From Clostridium sp. chh4-2 (lineage in GTDB: Bacteria > Bacillota > Clostridia > Lachnospirales > Lachnospiraceae), in NCBI RefSeq assembly GCF_002899675.1, contig NZ_PKUU01000026.1, positions 46,343 through 110,342 of the forward strand: a stretch of 64,000 nucleotides of DNA, in the 5' to 3' direction. Both the position numbers and the translations under genes were made by a program. Below, one piece after another: positions 17,171-24,761 of this stretch. The notes beneath the pieces are model-generated. The model worked only from the letters and a program-made list of their open reading frames with translations. It was not told where the DNA came from and ran no database searches. The first letter of the stretch is position 1; every line of letters begins with the position of its first letter.

Positions 17171-17320
17171 AACTGGACGAACGGGTATTATGTTTCTTGG
17201 CGGTTATGTACTATAAAAATGAGGATTTTTTGCTATTTCTTTTCTGCACATGGCGATATAATCATAATACAAATGGAAGCATTACGTTAGTATGTATTTA
17301 AACGGATGGAGGATTACGAG

Positions 17321-18172
17321 ATGTTTATTGATTATCATGTTCACAGTTCATATAGCGATGATTCCGAGTACCCCATGGAACAGATTATCGAAGATGCAGT
17401 GGAGGCAGGGATAGAGGAACTGTGTTTTACCGACCATGTGGATTATGGGATAAAAAGAGACTGGGACGATCCGCTTGGAATCGAGCACTGCGCCGGAGGG
17501 GAGGGCGAACCGGAAACGATAGCCCTTGCCAATGTGGATTATCCGCGGTATGTTCAGGAAATTGCTTCTTTACAAAGCAAATACGAAGGCAGAATCATCA
17601 TCAGGATGGGTATGGAATTCGGTATGCAGCAGCATACAATTCAGAAGTATGAACAGCTTTTTGCAAAATATCCGTTTGATTTTATCCTATTGTCCGTTCA
17701 CCAGGTTGGGGATAAAGAGTTTTGGACGCAGGAATTTCAGGAAGGCCGCACGCAAAAAGAATACAATGAACGGTATTATGAAGAACTTTTGTATCTTGTC
17801 CGTCATTATCAAAACTATAGTGTGCTGGGGCATTTGGATTTAATTGCGCGTTATGATAAGGCAGGAGTTTATCCCTTTGAAAAATTCCGTCCCATTTTGA
17901 CGGAAATTTTAAAAACCGTGATACAAAATGGAAAGGGAATCGAGGTAAATACCTCCTGTTACCGATATGGTTTACATGATTTAACGCCCTCCCGTAACAT
18001 TCTCAGACTTTACAGGGAGTTGGGCGGCAAGATCCTTACGGTGGGCAGCGACAGTCACAAAAAGGAACATCTGGGCATGTATATTCCTGAAACGTTAGCA
18101 GAGCTGAAAGAGATGGGGTTCGAAACCATATGTACCTATCATCAAATGAACCCGCAGTTTCATAAATTATAA
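17321..18172 (+). CDS. PHP-domain phosphatase, histidinol-phosphatase (HisK-type) family
   Basis: 283 residues from ATG 17321, chosen because GGAGG lies at 17308-17312, eight bases before it. PHP enzymes use a metal cluster to hydrolyse phosphoesters. Motifs follow the family order: HVHSSYSDD at 6 onward, FTDHVDYG near 40, RMGMEFG, SVHQVG, GHLDLIARYD and VGSDSHKKEHLG. The family includes histidinol-phosphate phosphatase, the eighth step of histidine synthesis, but no his genes are nearby, so the substrate is uncertain. A TATAAT lies near 17256. Confidence 0.8.
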   Translation: MFIDYHVHSSYSDDSEYPMEQIIEDAVEAGIEELCFTDHVDYGIKRDWDDPLGIEHCAGGEGEPETIALANVDYPRYVQEIASLQSKYEGRIIIRMGMEFGMQQHTIQKYEQLFAKYPFDFILLSVHQVGDKEFWTQEFQEGRTQKEYNERYYEELLYLVRHYQNYSVLGHLDLIARYDKAGVYPFEKFRPILTEILKTVIQNGKGIEVNTSCYRYGLHDLTPSRNILRLYRELGGKILTVGSDSHKKEHLGMYIPETLAELKEMGFETICTYHQMNPQFHKL

Positions 18173-18185
18173 TTACCATAATTGT

Positions 18186-18218
18186 TCCGTATGCGATTAC
18201 TGCATACGGACTTTTCTT
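18186..18218 (+). terminator. Rho-independent terminator after the PHP gene
   Basis: TCCGTATGC (18186-18194) pairs perfectly with GCATACGGA (18202-18210) around a seven-base loop, followed by CTTTTCTT. Confidence 0.75.
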
Positions 18219-18264
18219 GACATATATAGATTATCGATATATACTATATAGATAATCTATATAT
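18217..18264 (+). promoter_or_regulatory. padR promoter with 14-bp inverted-repeat operator
   Basis: TTGACA (18217-18222), 17-base spacer, TATACT (18240-18245). A perfect inverted repeat, ATATATAGATTATC (18222-18235) and GATAATCTATATAT (18251-18264), overlaps the -35 side and the start-site side. PadR proteins bind such AT-rich dyads, so autorepression is expected. Confidence 0.75.
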
Positions 18265-18275
18265 GGAGGTGGCCT

Positions 18276-18617
18276 ATGGCTTCAGAGAAAAATTCAGCGG
18301 CCGGCAACACATCGATGCTGCTTTTACAGCTTTTGTCAGAACGGGATATGTACGGTTATGAGATGATAGAAACCTTGGGAAAGCGTTCGGAGAATCTGTT
18401 TGAGCTCAAGGCAGGCACTTTATACCCCCTTCTTCATACCCTGGAATCCCAGAATTTTCTTGTTTCTTATGAAGCGGAAGTGATGGGAAAGATGCGCAAA
18501 TACTATGGAATCACTAAGGAAGGCAGAAAAGCGCTGGAGAAGAAAAAGAAGGAATGGCAGTCCTATACCAAAGCCATAACCCAGGTATTAGGAGGTGAGC
18601 TGTGTGGAGCTGAATAG
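18276..18617 (+). CDS. PadR-family transcriptional regulator
   Basis: 113 residues, short-form PadR. The winged helix is clear: LLLQLLSERDMYGYEMIETL, then the LKAGTLYPLLHTLESQNFL block characteristic of PadR, and YYGITKEGRKALEKKKKEW. PadR proteins are dimeric repressors that respond to small molecules or phenolics. GGAGGTGG precedes the ATG. Its end overlaps the next gene by 14 bases, a tight regulator-membrane protein pair that is common for PadR and HAAS-domain proteins. It probably represses its own promoter through the dyad at 18222-18264. Confidence 0.92.
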   Translation: MASEKNSAAGNTSMLLLQLLSERDMYGYEMIETLGKRSENLFELKAGTLYPLLHTLESQNFLVSYEAEVMGKMRKYYGITKEGRKALEKKKKEWQSYTKAITQVLGGELCGAE

Positions 18618-19992
18618 ATATTTAGAAGAACTGGAACAGCAGATCCGGAATAAAAAAGCCAAGGCGGCAGTGGCGGAAGAGATTAAAAACCACATAGAAG
18701 ACCAGGCCCGGTTCTATGAAAGTGATGGAATGACTGCCGACGATGCCATGGAAGAGGCGGTCAGACAGATGGGAGACCCGGTGGAGGTGGGGATCGAGAT
18801 GGACCGCATTCACAGGCCAAAGCCCTGCGGGCGTTTGATTCTCATGGCTGTGATAATGAGTGCGGCAGGTCTTTTAACCCAGTATCTCAGCTTCTACCGG
18901 TTTGGAGACGAGCTGATGCAGTATCAGATTGTGATTGACTATGCATTTGAACGCCAGTGCATCTATGTATTAATGGGAACTGTAATCATGCTGGCCGTGT
19001 TCTATCTGGATTACAGCATGATTGGGAAATACGGCAAACGGCTGGGCTTTTTGCTGCTGGCGGCTTTGACGGTCATTTGTTTTTATGCGCCTTACTATAA
19101 CGGAGGCCATTCTTATATGAAGAGTCTGATTTACCTGTTTATCCCCATTTATGCGGGAATTCTTTATCAGAACCGGAAACGCGGATATTATGGAATCGCA
19201 TCCAGCCTTTTGTGGCTGGCGGCGGCATACTGGGTGGGGATTACCCGGATTGGCGGAGGAATGGGAATTACGGTTGATATGGTCTGCATCTGTTATCTGA
19301 TGCTGCTGGCAGCTTCCTGGAATGAATGGTTTCAGGTGAACAGAAAGACCAGTATGATCATTTTAGCCGGAATTCTTCCTGCCACTGCGGCTTTAGGCTT
19401 TTTTGCGCGGATAAATCCTTACCAGCTGGCCCGCCTCCGGGTTATGCTGCATCCGGAACAATATGCCCAGGAAGCGGGATATCAGGCGGCAAATGCTCGT
19501 GAAGCGGTGAGAAATCTCACGCTGTTCGGAGCAGGCACAGAAAAATTAGACCGGCTTCCCAGCCACACCCTTCCTCATGTTCAATATGATTTTATCATGC
19601 TCCAGACAGCTTCCATATATGGAATTCTGATAGCAGTACTGCTCATCGGCCTGCTGGCATTATTCCTCTTTTATCTGTTCCTCATGATCCATAAACAGAA
19701 AAACCAGCTGGGCAAAATGGCCGGATATGGCTGCACCATGGTTCTGACTGTCGAGATGATAAGAAGTCTGCTGAACAATTTCGGATTCTTTACAATTTCG
19801 ACTGGCGGTCTTCCATTTTTCTCTTACGGAAGAAGCCATACCATCACCATCTATGCCCTGCTGGGCGTCATATTCAGCATCTACCGCTACCAAAATTTAA
19901 CATGGGAACAAAAAATGACCTCTAAAAAGCAGGAAAAAGGGGTCCTGGCTCAGTTGGGAAAATACCGAATACGGATTGAGCGGTGCCGGTAA
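18604..19992 (+). CDS. HAAS-domain membrane protein with FtsW/RodA (SEDS)-like core
   Basis: 462 residues from GTG 18604, preferred over GTG 18595 because GGAGG (18591-18595) then has an eight-base spacing. Residues 1-75 form the 'permease prefix'/HAAS helical domain (EEIKNHIEDQARFYESDGM, AMEEAVRQMGDPVEVG) typical of PadR-linked proteins. About nine to ten membrane helices follow. The late part resembles SEDS glycan polymerases: a large extracellular loop with MLHPEQYAQEAGYQ, then ISTGGLPFFSYGRSHT, like the FtsW/RodA PFFSYGG region. It lacks the second glycine there, so polymerase activity is unsure. It is probably a PadR-controlled cell-envelope factor. Confidence 0.75.
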   Translation: MELNRYLEELEQQIRNKKAKAAVAEEIKNHIEDQARFYESDGMTADDAMEEAVRQMGDPVEVGIEMDRIHRPKPCGRLILMAVIMSAAGLLTQYLSFYRFGDELMQYQIVIDYAFERQCIYVLMGTVIMLAVFYLDYSMIGKYGKRLGFLLLAALTVICFYAPYYNGGHSYMKSLIYLFIPIYAGILYQNRKRGYYGIASSLLWLAAAYWVGITRIGGGMGITVDMVCICYLMLLAASWNEWFQVNRKTSMIILAGILPATAALGFFARINPYQLARLRVMLHPEQYAQEAGYQAANAREAVRNLTLFGAGTEKLDRLPSHTLPHVQYDFIMLQTASIYGILIAVLLIGLLALFLFYLFLMIHKQKNQLGKMAGYGCTMVLTVEMIRSLLNNFGFFTISTGGLPFFSYGRSHTITIYALLGVIFSIYRYQNLTWEQKMTSKKQEKGVLAQLGKYRIRIERCR

Positions 19993-20116
19993 CTGATAGA
20001 TTTTGTTTTTAATTTAGAAGCTGCCGGTTTGCAGTCTTTTCGAAAAAATAGGCTTTTCCTTTTGGACATTCTGTTGTAGAATAGAGAACAGTATGTACAG
20101 GAGGGAAAGCTTTAAT

Positions 20117-21490
20117 ATGAAGAGAGAAAAGTTTTCGTCAAGACTGGGATTTATCCTGATCTCGGCGGGCTGTGCCATTGGCTTGGGAAATGTATGGCGT
20201 TTTCCGTATATTGTGGGGCAATATGGCGGCGCAGCGTTTGTGTTGATTTATTTACTGTTTTTATTGATTCTGGGTCTGCCGATTGTGGTTATGGAGTTTT
20301 CCGTTGGAAGGGCCAGCCAAAAGAGCGTCGCTTTGTCCTTTGATGTTCTGGAACCAAAGGGAAGTAAGTGGCATTACGTCAAATACCTCGGTATGGCGGG
20401 CAATTACATCCTGATGATGTTTTATACCACGGTTGCAGGATGGATGATCCTTTATTTCTTTAAGATGCTGACCGGGGATTTCGTAGGGCTTTCACCGGAT
20501 CAGGTTGCAGGAGAATTCAGCGGCGTTTTGGCAAATGCTCCGTTAATGATGGGAATGATGATCCTTTCCGTAGTCGTTGGCTTTGGCGTCTGCGCCATGG
20601 GTCTTCAAAACGGAGTGGAGAAGATCACCAAGATCATGATGGTCTGCCTGCTGGTTCTGATGGTGGTGCTGGCTATTAATTCGATTATTATGCCGGGAAG
20701 CGGCGTAGGTCTTACCTTTTATCTGAAACCTGATTTTGGCAATATGCTGGAAACCGGTTTAGGCGAGGCGGTATTTGCAGCCATGGGACAAGCATTTTTT
20801 ACCCTTAGTATCGGTATTGGCGCTTTGGCAATTTTTGGAAGCTATATCGGCAAAGAGAGAAGCTTGACCGGCGAAGCCATAAGCGTTACTCTTTTAGATA
20901 CACTCGTAGCTTTTATGGCGGGACTTATCATTTTCCCGGCATGCTTTGCGTATAACATTGAACCGAATGCCGGTCCGCCTCTGATTTTTATCACCCTTCC
21001 AAATGTATTTAACCACATGGCGGGGGGAAGATTCTGGGGTACTCTGTTCTTTTTGTTCATGTCATTTGCAGCTATTTCGACTGTAATTGCAGTGTTCCAG
21101 AATATCGTATCATTTGCAACGGATCTGACAGGCTGCAGCGTTAAGAAGGCAGTTGTATGCAATATTGTGGCGGTGATTATACTTTCGACTCCGTGTGTGC
21201 TGGGATTCAATCTCTGGAGCGGATTTATGCCGTTTGGCGAGGGTTCAGGCGTGCTGGATCTGGAAGACTTTATTGTGAGCAACAACCTGCTTCCGATCGG
21301 AAGTTTACTCTATCTGGTATTCTGTACCTGCCGCTATGGCTGGGGATTTGAAAACTTTTTAAAGGAGACTAACACTGGGGTAGGAATCAAGTTTCCGCGA
21401 TGGGCCAGATTTTATGTGACCTATTTGCTGCCGATTATTGTGCTGGCTATTTTTATCCAGGGGTACTGGTCGAAGTTTTTTGCTTCATAA
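20117..21490 (+). CDS. Neurotransmitter:sodium symporter (NSS/SNF) family transporter
   Basis: 457 residues from ATG 20117, chosen because AGGAGGG lies at about 20099-20105. About eleven membrane helices, normal for bacterial NSS proteins. The first helix carries the sodium/substrate-binding signature LGFILISAGCAIGLGNVWRFPYI and GGAAFVLIYL follows. NSS members import amino acids or related compounds with sodium; the substrate cannot be told. It appears monocistronic. A 26-bp-stem palindrome sits eight bases after the stop and may act as terminator or mRNA end. Confidence 0.92.
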   Translation: MKREKFSSRLGFILISAGCAIGLGNVWRFPYIVGQYGGAAFVLIYLLFLLILGLPIVVMEFSVGRASQKSVALSFDVLEPKGSKWHYVKYLGMAGNYILMMFYTTVAGWMILYFFKMLTGDFVGLSPDQVAGEFSGVLANAPLMMGMMILSVVVGFGVCAMGLQNGVEKITKIMMVCLLVLMVVLAINSIIMPGSGVGLTFYLKPDFGNMLETGLGEAVFAAMGQAFFTLSIGIGALAIFGSYIGKERSLTGEAISVTLLDTLVAFMAGLIIFPACFAYNIEPNAGPPLIFITLPNVFNHMAGGRFWGTLFFLFMSFAAISTVIAVFQNIVSFATDLTGCSVKKAVVCNIVAVIILSTPCVLGFNLWSGFMPFGEGSGVLDLEDFIVSNNLLPIGSLLYLVFCTCRYGWGFENFLKETNTGVGIKFPRWARFYVTYLLPIIVLAIFIQGYWSKFFAS

Positions 21491-21498
21491 CATTTCTT

Positions 21499-21554
21499 TT
21501 TTAACATAAAGGGTGAAGGCATTTTCAGAAATGCCTTCACCCTTTATGTTAAAA
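21499..21554. repeat. Small palindrome family member, perfect 26-bp stem
   Basis: Arm 21499-21524 (begins TTTTAACATAAAGGGTGAAG) is exactly complementary to 21529-21554, with loop TCAG. It resembles palindromes at 39801, 45860 and 52692, with compensated differences in the outer stem. It could end transcription in either direction. Confidence 0.85.
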
Positions 21555-21579
21555 TGAGAAACGTTTTCAAAAAAAGTTC

Positions 21580-21634
21580 TTGCATTTTTGGTTAGCATGT
21601 GCTAATCTATATTTAGTTAGCAAACACTAACTAA
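21580..21634 (+). promoter_or_regulatory. Promoter with TTAGC-type operators upstream of the DUF3793-flavodoxin leader
   Basis: TTGCAT (21580-21585), 17-base spacer, TAATCT (21603-21608). The spacer contains GTTAGCATGTGCTAAT, and downstream TTAGTTAG-CAAACA-CTAACTAA (21613-21634) has perfect 8-bp arms. The half sites resemble DtxR/IdeR-type iron boxes (TTAGGTTAGCC). A third copy of the motif lies at 21881-21906. Confidence 0.6.
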
Positions 21635-21657
21635 CGTGTGAATATTCTATACATTTT

Positions 21658-21748
21658 AAACCTTAAACAGGTTTCCTCTATCTGACCCGTAGAGGTTCGT
21701 GACTCCTACGAAAAACACCCTTATACCCGCATAATAAGGGTGTTTTTT
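21658..21748 (+). promoter_or_regulatory. Candidate riboswitch or attenuator with intrinsic terminator
   Basis: Possible stems: AAACCT/AGGTTT (21658-21674), CCTCTA/TAGAGG (21675-21695) and CGTAG/CTACG (21688-21710); the last two share bases and exclude each other. GTG at 21699-21701 can pair with CAC at 21716-21718 to form a pseudoknot. CAC also belongs to the terminator ACACCCTTAT/ATAAGGGTGT (21715-21743) followed by TTTTTT. The AGAGGTTC loop entry and A-rich tail recall class I preQ1 riboswitches, but the stem pairs imperfectly, so the class is uncertain. Confidence 0.5.
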
Positions 21749-21817
21749 GTATCATTTTTATATAATAAAACAAATGTTTTAATCCTAGTTATACCTAATA
21801 ATATTTCTCAACTGGGG

Positions 21818-21832
21818 GATAATGATAATTAT
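21818..21832 (+). promoter_or_regulatory. Fur-like box
   Basis: GATAATGATAATTAT matches the first part of the 19-bp Fur consensus (14 of 19 over the full site). It lies between the attenuator terminator and the DUF3793 gene and could let Fur control a second start site. Confidence 0.5.
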
Positions 21833-21880
21833 AGAGCAATAAAAGGGTTGATAGCAGCTAAAAAACAAGATAAGATTATT

Positions 21881-21906
21881 GCATGGTTAGCAATTGCTAA
21901 CCATGC
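21881..21906. promoter_or_regulatory. Perfect 26-bp palindrome, third TTAGC operator
   Basis: The sequence GCATGGTTAGCAA and its complement TTGCTAACCATGC abut without spacer, eight bases before the ribosome site of the DUF3793 gene. The core TTAGC-N4-GCTAA repeats the motif at 21592-21606. Confidence 0.65.
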
Positions 21907-21925
21907 GGACAAAGGAGGTACAATT

Positions 21926-22516
21926 TTGTCAGCCGATGTGATTTTAAATTATTTAGGACAATGCGATAAGGAAAGAAAGCTGGAGTTTCATATCGTCTGC
22001 CAGTGCGCGCCGGTACTCAAGGGAATTAAGATTTCCAATATTGTGACCATTCAGTCGGGGACTTGGAAGACGGTAAGGCGGACACTGGCAGGAAGCGGCA
22101 TTCTCTGTGTGCCTTTATTTCTGAGGAAGGATAATGATGTGATCTTTCTTTACCGCTATGAAAAGCTGGAAGAACATCTGAAAAAAGAAGATATCAGACA
22201 GTTTTTGGAGGAATACGGATATTTTGATCCCGTCGTGGAGTCGGTAATCTTCAGGCTCCGGCGCAGATATCAGGAGTATTCAGAAGGAAAAATCAGTTTT
22301 CCTCATGAACTGGGAGTGCTTTTGGAGTATCCTCTGGAGGATGTGCAGGGCTTTATCAGAAACCAGGGGAAGAACTGCCTTCTTTGCAGATATTGGAAGG
22401 TTTATCATGATAAAGAACGGGCAAAAGAGATTTTCCGCCGCTATGATGAGGTTCGGGAATGCGCTATGAAAGAAATGATTGCAGGATGTCCGCTGAGACA
22501 AGTGGCCAGCTCCTGA
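21926..22516 (+). CDS. DUF3793-family protein
   Basis: 196 residues from TTG 21926; GGAGG at 21914-21918 gives a seven-base spacing, while an upstream extension to 21740 runs through the leader and terminator and is rejected. The DUF3793 blocks are clear: CQCAPVLKGIKISN, LFLRKDNDVIFLYRYEKLEEHL, FPHELGVLLEYPLEDVQGFI and CRYWKVYHDKERAKEIFRRY. The biochemical function is unknown. The family often stands next to flavodoxin genes, as here, and the iron-type operators upstream suggest iron-limitation control. Confidence 0.85.
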   Translation: MSADVILNYLGQCDKERKLEFHIVCQCAPVLKGIKISNIVTIQSGTWKTVRRTLAGSGILCVPLFLRKDNDVIFLYRYEKLEEHLKKEDIRQFLEEYGYFDPVVESVIFRLRRRYQEYSEGKISFPHELGVLLEYPLEDVQGFIRNQGKNCLLCRYWKVYHDKERAKEIFRRYDEVRECAMKEMIAGCPLRQVASS

Positions 22517-22545
22517 TCATGGATTCATATAAATAACGGCAAAAA

Positions 22546-22581
22546 GGAGGATAGGCAGATAATTAACTGTCTAAAGAAATG
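22546..22581 (+). promoter_or_regulatory. Split ribosome binding site: SD-hairpin-ATG for flavodoxin
   Basis: GGAGG at 22546-22550 is 28 bases from ATG 22579, too far as a linear site. TAGGCAG (22552-22558) pairs with CTGTCTA (22567-22573), a 7-bp stem with an eight-base loop. Folding it out leaves six bases, a normal spacing. Confidence 0.5.
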
Positions 22582-23010
22582 ATGAAGGAAGTATATGTAG
22601 TTTATTGGAGCGGAACAGGAAATACTGCAGCCATGGCGGAGGCGGTAGGAGAAGGGATCGCAGCGGGCGGTGCAGCGGCCAAAGTGATTTCTGTAAGCGA
22701 TGTGACACCGTCCGCATTAAAGGATGCGGAATGCTTTGCGCTCGGATGTCCGTCTATGGGTGCTGAACAGCTGGAAGAAAGCGAAATGGAACCTTTTGTG
22801 GCAGAGGTGGAGAAGTTTGCCTCCGGAAGAAAGATCGGCTTGTTCGGTTCCTATGGATGGGGAGACGGAGAGTGGATGAGAGAATGGACTTCCCGCATGG
22901 AACGCGCAGGAGCTGAAATTATCGGAGGCGAAGGCATAATCGCAAATGATGCGCCGGACGAGGAAGCGTTGGATGCGCTGAAAAAGCTTGGAATGGAACT
23001 TGCAGGATAA
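22579..23010 (+). CDS. Flavodoxin
   Basis: 143 residues (or 142 from the second ATG at 22582), standard short-chain flavodoxin. It carries electrons at low potential on FMN and replaces ferredoxin when iron is scarce. The phosphate-binding loop is WSGTGNTAAMAEAV near residue 10-23; the FMN loops are GCPSMGAEQLEE and GSYGWGDGEWMREW. It follows the DUF3793 gene by about 60 bases with no terminator between, so they should share the iron-responsive leader. Confidence 0.95.
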   Translation: MMKEVYVVYWSGTGNTAAMAEAVGEGIAAGGAAAKVISVSDVTPSALKDAECFALGCPSMGAEQLEESEMEPFVAEVEKFASGRKIGLFGSYGWGDGEWMREWTSRMERAGAEIIGGEGIIANDAPDEEALDALKKLGMELAG

Positions 23011-23050
23011 AATCATTTGACAGTGTTCGCTGCCTGATTTTCACTGCATA

Positions 23051-23102
23051 AAAAGGGCTGAAAAGTAAGAAGAAGCAGTCATAAGTGTCTTACTTTTCAG
23101 CC
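23051..23102 (-). terminator. Rho-independent terminator of the Lon-like ATPase gene
   Basis: GGCTGAAAAGTAAGA (23056-23070) pairs perfectly with TCTTACTTTTCAGCC (23088-23102). On the minus strand the hairpin is followed by CTTTTTATG. It also lies 45 bases after flavodoxin and may stop read-through from that side. Confidence 0.75.
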
Positions 23103-23126
23103 GTGGAAATTCCGGGGGGAACGGAT

Positions 23127-24611
23127 TTATCCGAGCAGATTATGTACCATTTCTGCGTTAAATGTAACACCGGAGACATGGTTTACTTCGATCTGGTAAA
23201 GGGCGTTGGCGGCTATATGCTCTGCTGCCTGCTCCAAATCCCGGATTCCGGTGGTATCCATGTATTTTTCAATGATTGCATCGAGGGCGTCTTTGGTAAT
23301 GATACATTCATTTTCCCGCATGCTCATACGTTTCAGAACTTTTGGCAGGGCATATCGGGAAAATATAATTTTCTTTTCTTCCGGCGTATAGTCCGGAATA
23401 TCAATTACGGCAAACCTTGACATGAGAGGCGCGCTGATCTGCGACTTATCGTTGGCGGTCGCTATGGGGTATACGCCTACGGTAGGTATCATGCATTCGA
23501 TATAATTATCCGTGAAACCAAGGTTATCAAGAAGCGTCAGGAGGACGTCGGCGGGATTGCCGTTGCCCTTTCCGGCTGCTGCTTTATCCAGTTCGTTGAT
23601 GATAAATACAAGGTTTGACTCTCCTGCAATGGAGAAGGCTTCCATGATGATTCCCGGTTTTGCATTGGCATAGATACGGGAGCTTCCGGTTAACTGTTCC
23701 GGGTCGTTGATGGAGCTCATGTCCAAGGTGGTCCACGGAAGCTTTAAAATACGGGCCACCGCATAAGCGATCTGGGACTTTCCGGTTCCGGCAGGTCCGG
23801 CCAGCAAAAGGCCGTAGGCAGGAAGCGTATGAGTGCGGTTAATCTGTATGATAGTTTCGATGATCCGCTGTTTGACCTGTTCCATCCCATAAAGTTCTTC
23901 GTCCAGGATTTGACGTGCTTTTTGGGGATCAATGGATTCGAAATAATTGTTTTTCCATTGAATGTTCATCATGACGGAAAGAGCCCGCTGTGCATGGCGT
24001 TTTTCTTCCGGGGAAACTTCATGAGAGCGGGCTACCGCTAAGTTTCTCCGCGCCCAAAGGCGGATGTTGTCAGGAAGGGTTCTGCCTGCGCAGGCCATAA
24101 AATCTGAAATGCTCTGCAGGCTGGTAAGCTTCATATCGTCTCCGGTTTCGTCCTGATCTTCGTCTTCAGGGCCATTTTCCGGCGCATTGCTGGCTAACAA
24201 TCGGCCGATCATGAACTGAAGAAAACCGTCTTCCGCAGATAGCTTGCTGCCGCCGCCGAAGGCGAATTCGCGTATTTTGTAGACCGCGTAGCCGTCTTCA
24301 CGGTTCTTTCCTGACAGCCGGACGTTGATATGGCTCTCTCCTAACCATTGGAGAAGATTGACAAAACGGGAGTCCACCTGAAGAATGTCGGCGCTGTACG
24401 TTCCGTCTTCCTCTTTAAATTCAAAGGTGGTCCGTTTCGAGGGGACGGAAAACTGTCCGCAGGCATGGTGGCTCCAAGTCCTTTCGCGATTATCAAGAAT
24501 CAGAATCGGCTTTTCAGGTGAGGCCTCGGCTTCATTGGACTGAAATACGGTATAGGTGCATTCGGAACGGCTGCTCTCGTCCGGAGTATTGGTAAAATCA
24601 AAAACAGGCAT
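23127..24611 (-). CDS. Lon-like AAA+ ATPase lacking a protease domain
   Basis: 494 residues from ATG 24611, where AAAGGAG lies eight bases upstream. Residues 1-220 are unrecognised. The rest is a Lon/ClpX-like AAA+ module: LDEELYGMEQVKQRIIETI, Walker A GPAGTGKS, sensor region TANDKSQISAPLMSRF, and the Lon-type lid TTGIRDLEQAAEHI. It ends where Lon's peptidase would begin, so it cannot degrade proteins itself. The Walker B reads FIINELDK, with Asn where Asp is usual before the catalytic Glu. It may be an unfoldase or remodelling ATPase. It stands alone on the minus strand. Confidence 0.75.
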   Translation of the reverse strand: MPVFDFTNTPDESSRSECTYTVFQSNEAEASPEKPILILDNRERTWSHHACGQFSVPSKRTTFEFKEEDGTYSADILQVDSRFVNLLQWLGESHINVRLSGKNREDGYAVYKIREFAFGGGSKLSAEDGFLQFMIGRLLASNAPENGPEDEDQDETGDDMKLTSLQSISDFMACAGRTLPDNIRLWARRNLAVARSHEVSPEEKRHAQRALSVMMNIQWKNNYFESIDPQKARQILDEELYGMEQVKQRIIETIIQINRTHTLPAYGLLLAGPAGTGKSQIAYAVARILKLPWTTLDMSSINDPEQLTGSSRIYANAKPGIIMEAFSIAGESNLVFIINELDKAAAGKGNGNPADVLLTLLDNLGFTDNYIECMIPTVGVYPIATANDKSQISAPLMSRFAVIDIPDYTPEEKKIIFSRYALPKVLKRMSMRENECIITKDALDAIIEKYMDTTGIRDLEQAAEHIAANALYQIEVNHVSGVTFNAEMVHNLLG

Positions 24612-24697
24612 GGTGAAATCTCCTTTCAGATACAAATGGAATAAATTAAAGAATAATAGTAATATAACATGGATTAACCCAAACTACAATGTTAGAC

Positions 24698-24752
24698 ATT
24701 TACATAGATCTTCAAGGCATTTTCAGAAAAGCCTTCACGTTTTACTTTAAAA
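24698..24752. repeat. Small palindrome family member (imperfect)
   Basis: TTTACATAG, AAGGCATTTTC and the matching GAAAAGCCTT, TTTACTTTAAA halves form an imperfect hairpin of the same family as 45860-45912. It lies between the end of the response regulator gene and the start of the Lon-like gene, both on the minus strand. Confidence 0.6.
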
Positions 24753-24761
24753 ATGGATGTG

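Noticed and set aside
21658..21748. Firm call as a class I preQ1 riboswitch
   Set aside because: The AGAGGTTC entry, A-rich tail and GTG/CAC pseudoknot fit, but the main stem needs a bulge and the recognition cytosine is uncertain; no queuosine gene follows.
21740..21925. 62-codon extension of the DUF3793 protein
   Set aside because: It starts in the terminator T-run and crosses the Fur-like box and palindrome; GGAGG and family alignment support TTG 21926.
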